The position numbers and the translations under genes are program-made. The notes below the pieces were generated by a model. The model searched no databases and was not told the DNA's origin. It saw only the letters and a program-made list of their open reading frames with translations. Of a stretch of 64,000 nt of DNA, positions 26,040 to 38,366 are shown in pieces. Position 1 is the first letter of the stretch. Each line of letters begins with the position of its first letter. Where the stretch lies: assembly GCA_034370585.1 (NCBI GenBank), contig CP139759.1, forward strand, positions 23,640,001 through 23,704,000, written 5' to 3'. Source of the stretch: Fragaria x ananassa (taxonomy: Eukaryota; Streptophyta; Magnoliopsida; Rosales; Rosaceae).

Positions 26040-29000
26040 TTTCAATCGCCGCAACAACTCTTACGCTTATCTCTTCATCTTCTCCGATCGCCGAAGCTCA
26101 GACCGGAGCTTCCATCGACTCCGGTGAGACTCTGACTCCTCTTCAACAGAACCGCCATCTGTATTTCCATCTTTATTCGTTTTGCTTCGTTCGATTTGTA
26201 CAGAACCATCGCGCAGTTGAATCGAATGTGAAATCTAATTAGTCAGGCAAAATCGAACCAAAGAACTATTCCGAATCTGTTTATCGGATTAACGAAATGA
26301 ATTTGCTTTGCTTCATCTAGATTTTACTCTAGGGTTTATCTAGATTTGTAAAATTAGGGACGAATATAGTTTTACTTTATTGTGAAAAATCAGCTGTTGT
26401 TTTTTTCATCTCGATTTGATATGCTAGCTTTGTTACTTACAGTGAGGCATTTTTGTTGCAGATTTTTGTGAATTTTGTTTGGGAAAGAATGTCGTCTCGA
26501 TTTTGGACCCAGGTATTTGTTCTTTTTCGATGGAGTTGTAAGTGTTTGCTTGATTTTGGATGGGATTTTGAAAATGATTGTCTGAATTTATATTTTCTAT
26601 TTTTATTCTTGTGTTCTTTTAGGGTGGAGGAAGCGATTCTGAGGATGAGGAGAGTGAGTATGGAGATGGAGATATCGATAATAAAGCAGGTGACAATGCC
26701 AATGACGCGCCTTCGAACCCTTATCTGGAGACAAATGTGAGTGATAGTGATGAGTCTGATGGTGGAAAGCGTGTTGTTAGATCTGCCAAGGACAAGCGCT
26801 TTGATGAACTCTCTGCAACTGTTCACCAGATGAAGAATGCCATGAACATCAACGACTGGGTTAGCTTGCAGGAGTGCTTTGACAAGATAAACAAGCAGCT
26901 TGAGAAGGTCATGCGGATTACAGAGTCTGTGAAAGTACCTAACCTATACATCAAGGCACTTGTAATGCTTGAGGACTTTTTGGGTCAGGCTTTGGCAAAC
27001 AAAGATGCGAAAAAGAAGATGAGTAGCAGTAATGCCAAGGCCTTGAACTCAATGAAGCAGAAACTGAAGAAGAACAATAAGCAGTATGAGGAGCTGATTA
27101 ATAAGGAAAGGGAGAATCCTCAGCCGAGTGAAGATGAAAAGAGTGCAGAAGAGGAGTCGGATGATGAAACAGCTTCTGAAGTTGGTTCTGATATTGTACC
27201 TTCAGGTTCTGATGATGATGAGGATGAAGTAATAGATGATGAGGATGACCAAACTGAAGAGGGCTGGCAGAAGCAGATGAGCAAGAAAGATAAGCTGATG
27301 GATAAGCAATTCATGAAGGACCCTAGTGAGATCTCGTGGGACGTAGTGAACAAGAAGTTTAAGGAGGTGGTGGCTGCTCGTGGAAGGAAGGGAACTGGAA
27401 GGTTTGAGCAGGTTGAGCAACTTACCTTCTTGACCAAGGTCGCGAAGACCCCTGCCCAGAAGCTGGAGATTTTCTTCAGTGTTGTTTCTGCTCAGTTTGA
27501 TGTGAATCCTGGTCTGAACGGCCACATGCCAATTAATGTGTGGAAGAAGTGTGTGCAGAATATGCAAGTTATACTTGATATTCTTGTGCAGTACCCCAAC
27601 ATTACAGTTGATGATATGGTGGAGCCGGATGAGAACGAATCCCAGAAAGGAGCAGATTATGATGGGACCATCAGGGTTTGGGGAAATTTGGTGGCCTTTT
27701 TGGAAAGGATAGATACTGAATTCTTCAAGAGCTTGCAATGCATTGATCCTCACACTCGTGAGTACATCGAGAGACTTAGGGATGAGCCTATGTTCTTGGT
27801 TCTTGCTCAAAATGTTCAAGAATATTTAGAACGAGTGCAGGATTTCAAAGCTGCTGCAAAGGTAGCCTTAAGGCGTGTTGAACTCATCTATTATAAGCCA
27901 CAAGAAGTTTATGATGCCATGAGAAAATTGGCTGAGCAGACAGGAGAAGATGGTGAAGGCCAGGAGCCTAAACCGGAGGAAACTCGTGGTCCATCTGCAT
28001 GTATTGCAGTTCCTGAGATTGTTCCCCGCAAACCTACCTTTTCAGAGAGCAGCAGGACCATGATGGATATTCTGGTTTCCCTCATTTACAAGTATGGGGA
28101 TGAGAGAACAAAAGCTCGTGCAATGCTATGTGATATCTATCACCATGCTCTGCTGGATGAATTTTCCACTTCCCGTGACTTGCTGCTGATGAGTCACCTG
28201 CAGGATAATATTCAGCATATGGACATCTCAACCCAGATACTCTATAATAGAGCCATGGCACAACTTGGTCTCTGTGCATTTCGGCTTGGATTGATCACTG
28301 AAGGACATAGCTGCCTTTCTGAACTATATTCTGGTGGAAGAGTAAAGGAGTTGCTGGCACAAGGTGTCTCACAAAGTAGATATCATGAGAAAACTCCAGA
28401 ACAGGTGTGTATTGGTTCTGATGTTTCTCGATGCAGTTTGAATCTCTATTATTTTCACCACCCCAATTTTTTTTTCATCTATTATCTGCTTGTGTGTATT
28501 ACATGCTGGGAAAATAGTTTACAAGAGTTGGGTTTCTTTAAATGTCGGAAGCAAGCACTAATTGTTCATGTAGATACCTGGTCCAAGTTCCAGTTGTAGA
28601 TACACATTAAAATAGTTTTCTTAGTACTAGCCGACGGTTTAATGTTGGTCTTATATGTTGTGGATTTGTACTGCACCCTTTTTAAGATATGAGTAGTATT
28701 GGCGGGCATAATAAATATGCAAGTTGTTGTCTTAGATAATGTGAGTGTATCAGTTGAATAATATTAAGCAATTCATTAAGATGCATTCACCTTTTTGAAC
28801 ACATTTGGTGGAACTTTCTTAGAAGGATGTACTATTAGTTGTGTAGGAGAACTTTGATATGCATTCAAATTCACATCAAGAGAGAATAATTTAGATCACA
28901 TTTAAAGGTTAAACTAGTATGGTAAGTGTCACTGGACATTGGTCATGCAAAGGACTATAGATTGCTTTGCTCTGTTTGCATTAGTTTTGGTTTTGGGCCC

Positions 29001-30453
29001 GAGTCGTTCTATCCCTGTCCACACTTGCATAGCACAGCGATGACCCATAAAACTGTGGTTGCAGTGATTTTGGTTCAGAAGTTATACTTCATGCTGATAG
29101 AATCATCGTCTTCACAAATTCATCTATGAGTATCTTTATCCTGTCATTTGTCTCTTTGATTGCTGGATGAACCCTTTGTGTAACAATATGCTGAGGTATT
29201 ACCTTTAAAGACTATGAGAGTAACTAATTGGATTTGAGAAAGAAAATTGATGAAATTGGTTTAATTTGAGGGCATACCAGTTGGTGAGGATGCACAGATC
29301 CCACGTTCTGAAAAGTGGAAACTATGTACATTGCTTTACCAATGCTGTAAATGAGGCTATTTTTTTGGGGACAAATATAGAGGAGGGTTTAGTGAACTTA
29401 GATTAATAGCTCTTTTCCCTTGTGGTAGTATATCATATACAAATCGTATTCATTATTTCTTTTTCTCATTTTCAGGAAAGGCTGGAGAGAAGACGACAAA
29501 TGCCTTACCATATGCACATTAACCCTGAGCTCCTGGAGGCAGTGCATCTGATATGTGCCATGCTGCTCGAAGTGCCGAACATGGCAGCTAACACCTTTGA
29601 TGCGAAGCGCAGGTTGATTAGTAAGACATTCAGGCGGCTGCTTGAGATTAGTGAGAGGCAAACATTCACAGGACCTCCTGAAAATGTCAGGGACCATGTA
29701 ATGGCTGCAACCAGGGCCCTTGTCAAAGGTGACTTCCAAAAGGCTTTCGATGTTATCAATTCTCTTGATGTCTGGAAGCTTTTGAAGAATCGTGCAAATG
29801 TCCTAGAGATGCTCAAGGCTAAGATCAAGGAAGAGGCTCTGAGGACCTACCTCTTTACCTTTTCCTCATCCTATAAGACTCTTAGCTTGGAACAAGTTGC
29901 CATGATGTTTGACCTTTCAGAGGCGCAGACTCATAGCATTGTGAGCAAGATGATGATCAACGAAGAGCTCCTTGCAAGCTGGGACCAACCAACACGTTGC
30001 ATTGTTTTCCATGACGTAGCCCACAGTAGGTTGCAGACCCTAGCTTTCCAGTTGACTGAGAAGCTGGCAATCCTTGCAGAAAGCAATGAAAGGGCTACAG
30101 AAGCAAGGATAGGTGGTGGTGGATTAGATCTGCCTCAAAAGCGTAGAGACAACCAGGACTTTGCTGCTGGGGGCGGGAATAGATGGCAAGACAACAATCT
30201 GTCTTTCAGTCAAAGGCAAGGTGGTGGCTCTGGGCGTACAGGATATAACAGTGGAGGGAGACAATATGGCCAGGCTGCTGGAAGTGGGTATTCTAGGGAT
30301 CGCACAGGTCAGTCCAGGGGAACAGGTCAAAACACTCGTTATCAAGATGTTGCATATGCTGGCTCTGGGAGGACCGGCTATCAGACAGCTGCAAGGGGAT
30401 CTCAGGATAGTTCATCTCGTATGGTCAATCTACATAGGGGGCTTCGCGCCTAA
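26040..30453 (+). CDS. eIF3c: Eukaryotic translation initiation factor 3 subunit C
   Basis: Core subunit of eIF3, which binds the 40S ribosome and helps assemble the 43S/48S complex in the cytoplasm. A non-coding first exon seems to end at about 26122 (actccg then gtgaga). Coding exons are 26489-26512, 26623-28404 and 29476-30453, joined in phase to 927 codons plus stop; Arabidopsis eIF3c is about 900 residues. The start MSSRFWTQ followed by an acidic SDSEDEESEYGDGD segment is the family's usual N-terminus. The eIF3c N-terminal domain follows (VVRSAKDKRFDEL, LNSMKQKLKKNNKQYE). The PCI/winged-helix region lies at about 650-820 (LRTYLFTFSSSYKTLSLEQV). The C-terminus is an RG/GY-rich tail. An open frame runs past 28404 into the intron, so unspliced reading would give a false C-terminus. 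Confidence 0.96.
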
Positions 30454-31288
30454 GGAGACAGAGTTATCCGCATTTTGATCAGAGAGCACACCTCCTTTTG
30501 TTTCTGTTAATTGATTTTGCCGTTTAAGAAACCTAGTCTTTAGTTTTTGATTGTTTTAGACCCCCAAAGGTTTGGACCCAAGTAAACTTCGGGAGTAAGG
30601 AAATTTGTATGCTGATTTACTATTGCCATGGAGCATGGAAAAATTTTCTTGGTTATTTGTTTCATAAGTTTGGTGCATGTTTATCCTGTTGCTTTGTACT
30701 TGATTAGATGGATCATGGATGCATCATTTCTCTACTAGCCTTGCTTTAACCTTTTTAGTTTTTACCACGGCTATACTAGTTTTCTTCTCGACAGGTGCGT
30801 ATGGTCTTTGGATATATAATAATAGTAATGGATAGTCATGTGCAGATCCCTATGTTGAAGCTTTGCTTCAAGATGAGAAGAGATAAAGTTGGGTGTTTGT
30901 CCGAATGGTGAACACTAGCTAATTGTATTTGTGTCTATACTCTCAGAGTAATCTGTCTTCAACTCGTTGTTTTCTAGTCACAGTTATAAATATGGATTTC
31001 GCTACAAGCCAGTTACAACTTTTGCAGCTGCTGCTTAGTGTCTATTGCGGCGGAAACAGGCCCCATTCTAGTGATGCTCGCCCCCCGGTACCCAAGTCAT
31101 CTTGAAGTGAGGAGAGATAAAGAGATAACCAATTTCGATCATTAAACCAAAATATAGTTACAAATCTGAAACACTTGCTGTTGTAAGAATAGTCGAACTA
31201 CCAAGCACACGGATAACCCATGTCTCATGTTTGAAGGAGATTCATGCTCGTGCCCTGTTACGGGAATTGGTCTGACTTTTGGATACCA
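30454..31288. other. 3' flank of eIF3c and intergenic
   Basis: Contains the probable 3' UTR of eIF3c (T-rich to about 30780) and then unremarkable intergenic sequence up to the inserted TIR element. No gene was recognised. Confidence 0.5.
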
Positions 31289-31523
31289 TAAGAGCATGTC
31301 CACCCTTTGGGTCTTCGTTGGGAAGGCCTGGGTTATGGGCGAGACCTGGGTCGTCACGTGACAGTGATTTTGAACTGTAGTTTTCACCCACGATTTTTGT
31401 TTCTAGGTCGTCACGTGACAGTGACTGTTTATTGAATTTTACATTCGGTATTTTGAATGTGAATAAAGATTTTATATATTAATAAAATTATGATTAAATA
31501 AACAAAATGGCATATTAAAATTA

Positions 31524-34195
31524 AGGGCCAATTACATAAAAGTCCACTTGGAGACATTTTCTCACATATAGGTCCACCCAAATATTTTTCCCCAAGCCTA
31601 AATACAGTCTTATATTAGGTATTAAAGTTTAACAAAATTACAGACTGTCATCCAACCAAAAAATTAGAATTTCTCTTATATTTACAAAAATGTCACTAAT
31701 GTAAAAAGTCAACAACCACAAATAGTCTCCGATTGACCTCCGGGGAGGTCTCCGACCGACCTCCGACAAGCTTTCCGGCCAACCTTCGATAAACTTTCCG
31801 GCTGACCATCTGTGAGGATTTTAGTGACCACAAAACCTACTACCACTGACAACAAAAGATACTACTACCGACAAAGAAAGCTACTACCACTGACAACAAA
31901 AGATATTACCGATATCAAAAAGAACTACTGCCACCAGCACAGAAAGCTACTACCAATAGCAACAAAAGCTACTACCACTGACAATAAAATATACTACCGA
32001 TAGCAAAAAAAACTACTGCCATCAGCAAAGAAAGCTACTACCGATAGCAACAAAAGCTACTACCCATGACAAAGAAAACTACTACCACTGACAACAAAAG
32101 ATACTACCGATAGCTAAAAAAGCTACTGGCACCAGCAAAGAAAGCTACTATCGATAGCAACAAAAGCTACTACCAATAGCAACAAAAGTTACTACCGCCA
32201 CCAACAAAAAATACTATTGTCAGCAGCAAAAAAATACCACCGCCAGTGGCCAGAGATACTACTGCCACCAACAAAAGATACTACCACAACCAATAAAAGA
32301 TACTATCGCCACCAACAAAAACTACTACCACCAGCAACAAAATCTACTCATATGAGATTGACAAAAATACTAGCATAGAAGTTGAAAACGCTTTGATTGT
32401 ATATACAAAATATTATTATCGTGTTGAAAAGATACTAATATAGATATTAAAAAAATACTAAAATTCTGTAACTTTTTACAATGATATAATTATGTATAAA
32501 ACTACTTATGTACTTTAAAAAAGCTACTGTTATAGTTTAGAAAGTCTACTGCAATAGTTCTATAAAGCTACTTCCGTGGTTTTGCCATTCTCGATTAGCA
32601 CGCGACTTTATTTCAAATATTTCTTGGTTAGTCAAATGATCTCTTGGTTAAGAGAGGCTTCAATATCCAAATTCACATGAGATTTCTGCAAGAACAAATG
32701 CACAACAAAATATTAGTATTTGAAATGAAAACTAAAAACAACAATGAAAATAAAAGTTACTGACATCATGATGAAAAAATACTAATATAGACATAGAAAG
32801 ATACTATCAATATTTTGAAAATATACTACTATACAATGAGAAAACTACAAACACAGAACATGTCACAAAAGCAACACTGTATTTCTCTAGCTTATTTTCC
32901 TACATGATCACCAAATTTATGAATACAAAACCACTCACAAGTACTAATTAGGTAGCTCACTATTGTCTTCTATGACTCCAAAAACTATTCAATATAGACA
33001 TATTATATATACAGAATCATTTCCAAATCATCAAAAACAAAGCCAAAACCAGCAGTAAGACCACATCATAGGGCACTCTCTGCCACTTGAATTCACCGCA
33101 ATATTCAGTAATATTTCCATAAAGTAAAGCAGCAAAGGCACGAAGTTTAAATGCCACAAAAATGTAAATTTGACACCAGTATGCTAAAAATACTTTCATA
33201 GTTGCATAAAGATACGATCAAAAGAACAGAAAAGTACAGTAGACATTATAGAATGCTACTGCTTTTACATAATGAGCACATAACACAATTGACACACAAT
33301 ATTGGTATCAGTAAGCATAGATACTACGACATTCACATAAAGATACAATCTTAGTAGCAGAAATATACTTCAACAGTTATAGAAAGCTACTGTCCTCATA
33401 TACTTAACACTAAACATCATTTCAGACTAAAACACTTCATTTCACACTACTTAACATTTATTCAGTCAAACATGATTGTTATATACACTACTACTGCACA
33501 ATTGAGCTAAAATCATGAAGAAAATTCAAACACACTATCTTCAACAATCAAATTAGGCAACGGAGTTCAAGAGCCAAAACCTGCTTACATGATTGAGAAG
33601 CAATTCATCGCCGGTTTTGTGGAACTTGGCCAGGGAGTCGCGCTGTCTCCGGCGAGCGATCTACAAAATTGACATCGACCGCCGCCATCGTCGTTATTGA
33701 AAACCAGCGCCGATATTGACAACGACGTCGACAAGGACGATTAGCGAGGATCAATCTTCTGAGAGAGACCTCCGACGCAGGCAGATCTACGATCGCATTC
33801 GCTTCCAAGCTAGTTTGGTGACGACCTTGTAGGTCCGCTTGCGCTTTGAGGGATATGCAATCTAGGTCGTCGAGATGTCGTCGACGGTCGATCCCGAAGT
33901 CATCGTCGCGGCGGTGGCATCGTCGGAGTTGGAGATGCAATCGAGATGTAGCCATAAGTCGTCATCGAGGCGGCGTGGTAGCGGTGTTGGAATTGAAGGT
34001 GGAAGAGAGAGAGAGAGAGAGTGTGTTTCTAGATCAGAGAGAGAGGAAAACTCAGTATAAAGAGAGGAGGGCAGTTTCGGTGTAACAAAAATGTAAGCTG
34101 ATGGAATTAAGCTTTGAAGTGGACTTATGTGAGTAAAAAAATATGAGGTGAACTTACGAAGGATAAAATGTTTCAAATGAGACTTTTATGAAATT
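31524..34195. mobile_element. Nested inverted-repeat element, possibly MULE-like
   Basis: Diverged ends: left ggccaattacataaaagtcc, and reverse complement of right aaaaaatttcataaaagtct, with similarity continuing inward for about 50 bp. The 9-bp string taaaattaa borders both sides (about 31515-31523 and 34196-34204), the target length of Mutator-like elements. AT-rich flanks make a chance match possible. The right third (33600-34080) is much more GC-rich, with open frames on both strands (33605-33955 minus, 33846-34085 plus), and could be captured host sequence that I do not recognise. Confidence 0.45.
31835..32350. repeat. Minisatellite with ~22-bp units
   Basis: More than 20 degenerate head-to-tail units of the form aaaagctactaccactgacaac with variants (agatactaccgatagcaa, aactactgccaccagcaa). 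A four-unit higher-order pattern recurs in the first half. Diverged actact/ctactg units trail on to about 33400. The 22-bp period is not a multiple of three, so this is not a coding repeat. Confidence 0.85.
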
Positions 34196-34404
34196 TTTTA
34201 TAAAATTAAATATTTATTTCATGACTTAAATTGACATATTAAGCCTAGAAAAAAATAAAATACAATTATTTAAAAATAACACAAACATAATATAAAACAA
34301 CCAAAAAATATTTTTCTATGGAACTAGGAATTTTTTGTTGTGTGAGATGTAAATTAAATGGTGATATATATAGATTTTTTTTTTAAGTGGGTAACTCAGC
34401 CGTT

Positions 34405-34405
34405 G

Positions 34406-34440
<35 letters not shown>
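34405..34440. repeat. Poly(T) tract
   Basis: About 30 consecutive T residues inside the right arm of the 3.6-kb element. Confidence 0.9.
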
Positions 34441-34446
<6 letters not shown>

Positions 34447-35588
34447 AAAATTCATTTTAAACCGTTGGAACACAACGGTAACATTTTGATGTATAATTGA
34501 ATACCGTTGATCTTCTTCTTTAATTACAACCAACGGTTCAGATCAAATGACCGTTGGATTTGAAATGGAAACCGACCCAGCTGCTGACGCGTGGCCCTGG
34601 CGTTCGTCCTCAACGCGTGGCCTTCTCTCTTCATCCGCGCCACTTGCGCGAGCTTCACATGGTTGACGTCGTGCTTCACACGGCTGACGGCGGCGTTTTG
34701 GGCAGAGCTAGAGACGAAGGCCCGGGTCTTCAGAAATGGAGGTCTGGGTCATAGGTCTGACCCAGGTGAAGACCCAATGAAGGCCTAGGTTAAAGAAAAT
34801 TTGTGGGTGGACTTGGCTTTTTTTTGTTGGGTCTTCATTTGATGTGGCTAAAGGTCTGAGTCATGATTTTTGGGTAAGGGTGGACATGCTCTAAAGACAA
34901 AAGCCGCACACATACCAAAGGGAAGGGCTTTGCCCTTACCCTTCACCTCAACTCCATTCCTCTCATCCTCACTTCACCTCAAGACCACCGTACCTCCATC
35001 CTCTAACTCTCCCATTTTCCTACTCAAGACCATCTCCATTGTCCTCTCACCATCACTTATTCCCTCTCCTTTTCTCATACCAAATCCTCAATCAATCTTA
35101 CAAGCAATTTCAAGAAGGTTCAAGGGGCATCAAGTTTGAGTATTAGGTAAAGTCAGAAGTTATAAATCAAGCCTTGCGCGATTGTTTTATAGCAATTTGT
35201 GGCTTGTTCACAATGATTCTATTACTAACTGTTAAACATGAACAAACGTGACATATAATTCTGTATCATCCATCCACTTATAAGTTTATTTTATTTGTCA
35301 TTTTTCTAACATGAAATCTCTATCATCCATCCACGTTAATTTGCTAACCACTCATCAACTTAGATAACTTGCGATTCTCGATTAGAAATAGAAAAAATAA
35401 ATTAAATTTAAATACAGAATATCAGCGTGTTCACCCCAAGTGCGCGGGTAAAATATATTTTTAATATTTGCAGCTGACATTTGGCCCATTCATTTCCAGA
35501 CTAGACATCAGTCATCTTCTATCCTGATCCAATTTTTCATCGGAAGTTTCTGTTTGTATCGCCGATCAAATTCCAGCTTTTTCCAACC

Positions 35589-36846
35589 ATGTCCGGCAAC
35601 CTCGGCTGCGTGATCCTCGCCGTCGACGGCAATGAGGAGAGCATGAACGCCTTGACCTGGGCTCTCGACAACCTCAAGCTCCGATCCTCTTCTACTCCAG
35701 ACGACTCCACCTCCGCCGGCCACTTCGTCATCCTCCACGTCCAGTCTCCGCCGTCAATCTCCGCCGGCCTCACTCCCGCCGCGGTCCCCTTCGGTGGGCC
35801 CAGTTAAGTATCCTACTTTCCCCTAAGTCACCATCTTCAATCATCATCGTTTGCGTTTGACTCAATTGAAGTTTGTTTCAGGCGATTTGGAGGTGCCGGC
35901 GTTCACGGCGGCTATCGAGGCCCACCTGAAGCGTATCACGGAGGCTATTCTTGCACACGCTTTGGCGATTTGCTCCGAAAAGAAGGTTAGGGTTTATAAT
36001 GGGTTTAAAGTTTTGATTTTTGATCTTGTCTAATTTAGTTGGAGGATTTAGTTTTGAAAAAAAAAAAAAAAATTGGTGGATTTTGGTAATAATAGGTGAA
36101 TGTGAAAACCCACGTGGTTGTTGGGGATCCGAAAGAGAAGATTTGTGAAGCTGTTGAGAATTTGCATGCTGATTTACTTGTCATGGGCTCCAGAGCTTTT
36201 GGCCCTCTTAAAAGGTAATTTCGGTTTTCTGTTGTTTGTTGCAAAGCTTGAGTTGAAGGACTAAAATGTGAATGTGAATTGTTTTCTCGAAGCCATTACC
36301 TATAAGTCGGAACTTAGTGGGAAGCTTTAGGCTTCAAATCACAAATGGTGAACAGAAAATGCGGATGTAGATTGTGTTCTCAGTTTAGGAACTAAAATAA
36401 GATTTGCCTGATGAGTTTAGCTGATGCTCAGAACCGGTAAGATGTGCTGTCAGTCGATTCTAGGTGGTGAGAGAGTAATATTGTAGATTAAGGAGAGAAG
36501 ATAGTAAAGCCCCTGAACCTCAGAATATCTCAACTTCCAATGGAAAATACAAAATACAGGAACATACAGACTTAATATAGTAGGGTGTGTCTAAGAATTC
36601 TACTATAAGTGGTCAATTAGTGATGAAGGAGAATATTTCTGTGCCGAAGACGCTCCAAAAAAAAAAATCCTTCTTCCTTCCTACTCATAGAATATGTGTG
36701 TTTCAAGTCAAGTAGGCTCCCGCTTGCTAAACAAAAGCTTCATGTATTTTGTATACAGGATGTTTCTCGGAAGTGTGAGCAACTATTGTGCTAATCATGC
36801 ACAATGCCCAGTGATCATTTCCAAGACAAAGGGCGCAGCCTCATAA
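35589..36846 (+). CDS. Universal stress protein (USP/UspA) domain protein
   Basis: A small soluble UspA-fold protein. Four exons (35589-35802, 35882-35985, 36096-36214, 36759-36846) join in phase to 174 codons plus stop, the usual size for single-domain plant USPs. The N-terminal strand is GCVILAVDGNEESMNALTWAL. The C-terminal nucleotide-binding signature is VVGDP...LVMGSRAFGPLKRMFLGSVS, close to the GX2GX9GS/T pattern of ATP-binding USPs, and the last strand is CPVIISK. The start is the first ATG in a short GC-rich exon and matches the family N-terminus. Plant members are linked to hypoxia, drought and phosphate signalling; the specific role here is unknown. No paralogue lies nearby. Confidence 0.93.
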
Positions 36847-37954
36847 AGGTATCTGTTTTCACTGGTGACTGGTCCTTACTGTTTCACAATCTCTAGCAGC
36901 ATTTTTTCTTCTCATTTTTCTTCCTTTCGCCATACTTTCTGGTTACTTGTTTCACTAGATTGTCTCATCCTGTTTTGTATTGATTGAACTGTTTAGTTGC
37001 AATCCAATAATCTTTTGCTTCATTGTTGATAGACTCAGTTTGAGGGAACATGGTTCTGCTCCTGAGTTTTTGTTCTGACATTTCCTTTCTTATCCAAGAT
37101 CCAACAAGTGTCTGGTCAGTTTTAAGTTTCTACATTTTGTGCCTATCAGTCTGATCATTCTTAGCGACAGAAGCTGCTTTGAATATCTTATTCTTCAGTG
37201 TCTCAGAGAAATTTTATTCTGATGGTACATGTTATTAGATATAAAATAATGATTCCTGCATTTGTACTTCAGCACATGGTGGATTACCTATCCTAGGTAT
37301 CTCACGACTAAGCTAGGTAGTAGACCCAGACAGAAGCCAATACATCAAGGTGGGTCGTTCTAAAAGAGTTGATGGATTTATCTAGTCGAGAATCTGTAAG
37401 CTAAAATAGCATAGTCTTTGAATGGATATCTCCTTGGCCATTTGTTTTCTGAGGGTTTCGTTTAGACTCAGAACCTATGATTTCCATTGCTATTATGCAT
37501 GTAGTGTCTTGTAATCAAAGCTACAGGCATCAGTGGTCACCCTAGGTAATAAACTTGAAGACAAAATATGCTTACATCAGGAGGAGACTTTACACTGGTG
37601 GGGTGATTACTGGATAATGGCCACTTTGATGGTTCTTAATTTGAGGCATTTGGCATGGAATGATAGAATTATGGATCCATGACAACTCCAGGAGTTTGTT
37701 ATATGAATGTGGAAGTTGATTGTGGATGCTTCTCTTTCATCTTTCCATGCTGGTGCACACATCCTGAATAAAATATGGTGGTCCCTAGACCTCTAACTAA
37801 GATGTTTGGTCTAAGCCGTAGAAGGGTCGTTGCTGTTTATTCCTTGATGGCTAAGTTGAAATTCTTGGTTTTTATTTATTTATTTATTTTTTTATAAGTT
37901 TTCCCCTTGTCTCTGGTTAACCTATCGAAAATGTTTTGGTGGTTGATTTCCTCT
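36847..37954. other. 3' flank of the USP gene
   Basis: T-rich non-coding sequence, probably the 3' UTR followed by intergenic DNA. No gene was recognised. Confidence 0.45.
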
Positions 37955-38350
37955 TCCAAAGCGGACGTCCGCACTTGGCGCGCACACACACACACACACA
38001 GAAACGTTCCAAAGCGGACGTCCGCACTTTAAGCCAAGTGCGGACGTCCCTCTGTTCGCCACCGGACGGCGCGCCTCCACCCCAGCGGACTCCAGCAGCG
38101 TCCCCGACCACTTTCCCTCCCGGGCGAGTCCGCCGAATTCCAGTTTTCCGGCGAGATCGATCTTGTTTGAAGTTTTGGGTGATCTCGCCGGAAAACTGGA
38201 ATTCGGCGGACTCGCTAGGGAGGAAAAATGATCGGGGACGCTGCTGGAGTCCGCTAGGGTGGAGGCGCGCCGTCGTCGGCGCCGGACAGAGGAGAACGGA
38301 GGGACGTCCGCACTTTAAGCGGAGTGCGGACGTCCACACCAGAACGGGCC
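37955..38350. mobile_element. (TA)n-associated fold-back element, GC-rich core (type B)
   Basis: A long hairpin. The arms carry gcggacgtccgcacttt at both ends (also duplicated at the left end around a CA repeat), the core motif ggcgcgcctccaccccagcg, and a centre with atcgatcttgtttgaagttt. The right end abuts a (TA)n tract at 38351-38366. It is much more GC-rich than its surroundings, which creates overlapping open frames on both strands that are not genes. Confidence 0.75.
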
Positions 38351-38366
38351 TATATATATATATATA

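Larger units (their letters stand above)
31292..34891. mobile_element. 3.6-kb TIR element with TAA target duplication (PIF/Harbinger-like), nested
   Basis: The left end GAGCATGTCCACCCTT and right end AAGGGTGGACATGCTC are exact inverted repeats, flanked by TAA at 31289-31291 and 34892-34894. Both subterminal regions contain gacctgggtc/gggtcttc-type motifs. No transposase is visible; the interior is occupied by a second inverted-repeat element and a minisatellite. The terminal sequence is of the same general type as the 454-bp MITE near the start of the window. Confidence 0.72.

Noticed and set aside
27120..27819. Antisense frames of 105 and 205 codons in eIF3c
   Set aside because: Shadows of acidic, GAT/GAA-rich coding sequence.
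28405..28599. C-terminal extension of the eIF3c frame past exon 2
   Set aside because: It reads through a GT donor into a T-rich intron; the PCI domain continues in phase at 29476.
31835..32350. Regularly spaced repeats resembling a CRISPR array
   Set aside because: The units are head-to-tail without unique spacers, degenerate, and in a plant nuclear context; it is a minisatellite.
33605..34085. Arg-rich frames on both strands in the nested element
   Set aside because: Low-complexity CGN/TCG-rich sequence open in several frames; kept only as a possible captured segment, not called as a gene.
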